From: Luscinia megarhynchos
Taxonomy: Eukaryota > Chordata > Aves > Passeriformes > Turdidae
NCBI GenBank assembly: GCA_034336665.1
Contig: CM067592.1
Location: 48,496,705-48,560,704, forward strand
Direction of reading: 5' to 3'
DNA length: 64,000 nt
In this document: in pieces, positions 63,349-64,000 of the stretch
How the letters are laid out: each line of letters starts with the position of its first letter
Position numbering within the stretch: the stretch's first letter is position 1
Notes under the pieces: generated by a model
The model's input: only the letters and a program-made list of their open reading frames with translations
Told to the model about the DNA's origin: nothing
Databases searched by the model: none
Position numbers and translations under genes: made by a program

Positions 63349-63821
63349 ACGGAAGGAGTTGGCTGCATTTGAGAGGAAATGCCACTTCTCACTAGGTGTT
63401 TGAAGTGGTGGCACAGACAGCGGAGGAACGCAGCCTCAGAAGGAACAGCTGAAGGAGGAAGTTCCTCTGGCAGTGCCAAAGGTATGCTCACCTTATTCCT
63501 TGGCAGCACCAATGGGAGAGGGAGTTGTCCTAGCAAGACCGCCCTGAATGCTGCTTCTGGCAGCAAGCTAAGACCGAGACTGTGTTGTTCCTCTACAGAA
63601 ATGCTGCCCCCTCATCTTCCAGGTTTGCCGCCCGCAGCAGCCAGCCCCCAGGAGTCTGCAGAGGCTTCTCCAGGACTTCTCTCGCCAGGGGCACACACTG
63701 TCCCAGGTGTGCAGGGACAAGGCGGTGCAGGCACAAAGAGAACGCTGCCCTGCAAGCCCGACTGGCAGCTGCAGAGCTGCGGGACCTCTACGAGGCCTTT
63801 CGAGCAGCTGGCAGAGGCCAG
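63349..63821 (+). pseudogene. Two exon-like blocks of a coiled-coil gene, reading frames broken
   Basis: Block A (63349-63481) lies between an acceptor ending cttgttgtag and a donor aaag|gtatgc. Its best frame reads RKELAAFERKCHFSL, then a TGA at 63401-63403, then QKEQLKEEVPLAVPK in the same frame. Block B (63599-63821) lies between gttcctctacag and gccag|gtaaag. It reads SLQRLLQDFSRQGHTLSQ and VCRDKAVQAQRE in one frame, then, after a shift near 63733-63743, ENAALQARLAAAELRDLYEA in another. Charged heptad-like residues suggest a coiled coil; rootletin or CEP250-type proteins are my guess only. The stop and shift suggest a pseudogene, though a sequencing error could explain the shift. A different 148-codon frame is open across both blocks (63379-63825) but looks low-complexity. 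Confidence 0.35.
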
Positions 63822-64000
63822 GTAAAGGCAGGAGAAACACCCTGGGTGGGACGTTATTGAAGGGGTGTAATTACAAAGGTGGTAAGCGTTACATCAGGAT
63901 TTAGTGCCTCCTGAGTGCTCTACAAATGTTTCTCAGACGAGAGGTGTTGAGACATGAGAAGAAAAAGAAACTGTACCAGAATGACCAGAGAGCACATGAA

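Noticed and set aside
1..64000. CRISPR arrays, operons, bacterial mobile systems, tRNA or rRNA genes
   Set aside because: No regularly spaced repeats, no cloverleaf or rRNA sequence noticed, and the window is clearly vertebrate intron and intergenic DNA.

Overview
The window looks like bird genomic DNA: AT-rich, intron-scale sequence littered with CR1-type LINE fragments, plus long terminal repeats (LTRs) that resemble endogenous retrovirus LTRs known from songbirds. The only gene I can assign with confidence is MOB3B (MOB kinase activator 3B), on the + strand. Its three coding exons lie at 9957-10374, 37940-38142 and 49138-49167. They join in frame through canonical GT-AG introns to a 216-residue protein with all four zinc-ligand positions of the MOB fold. 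MOB3B lies in the human 9p21 block whose bird counterpart is on the Z chromosome, so Z linkage is likely; this is inferred from synteny and not seen in the window.

Layout. Positions 1 to about 9.9 kb are the end of the intron before the first coding exon; the promoter and first exon(s) are not in the window. The 27.6-kb second intron (10375-37939) holds a complete solo LTR in reverse orientation with a 5-bp target-site duplication and a CpG-rich core (14874-15594). It also holds a 2.5-kb reverse CR1 (26092-28640), a 1.7-kb forward CR1 with an endonuclease-domain reading frame (33138-34850), several shorter CR1 pieces and microsatellites. The 11-kb third intron (38143-49137) is mostly unique AT-rich sequence with weak CR1 relics and an exact 34-bp tandem duplication. 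The last coding exon carries only nine codons plus the stop.

Downstream of 49167 come the probable 3' UTR, intergenic sequence, CR1 pieces at 54190 and 55509, an LTR at 55797-56446, an LTR-like block near 57660-58183 and a reverse CR1 at 61752. The right end (about 62.3-63.9 kb) becomes GC-rich and contains two exon-like blocks with good splice sites. Their best reading frames look like coiled coil but are broken by one stop and one frameshift, so they may be a decayed gene.

No bacterial-type system, CRISPR array, operon or novel multi-gene system is present. The points most worth a second look are the broken coiled-coil exons at the right edge, the solo LTR with its CpG-rich core inside MOB3B, and a compact three-stem inverted-repeat structure at 25035-25084. 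All family assignments come from reading the sequence without database searches.
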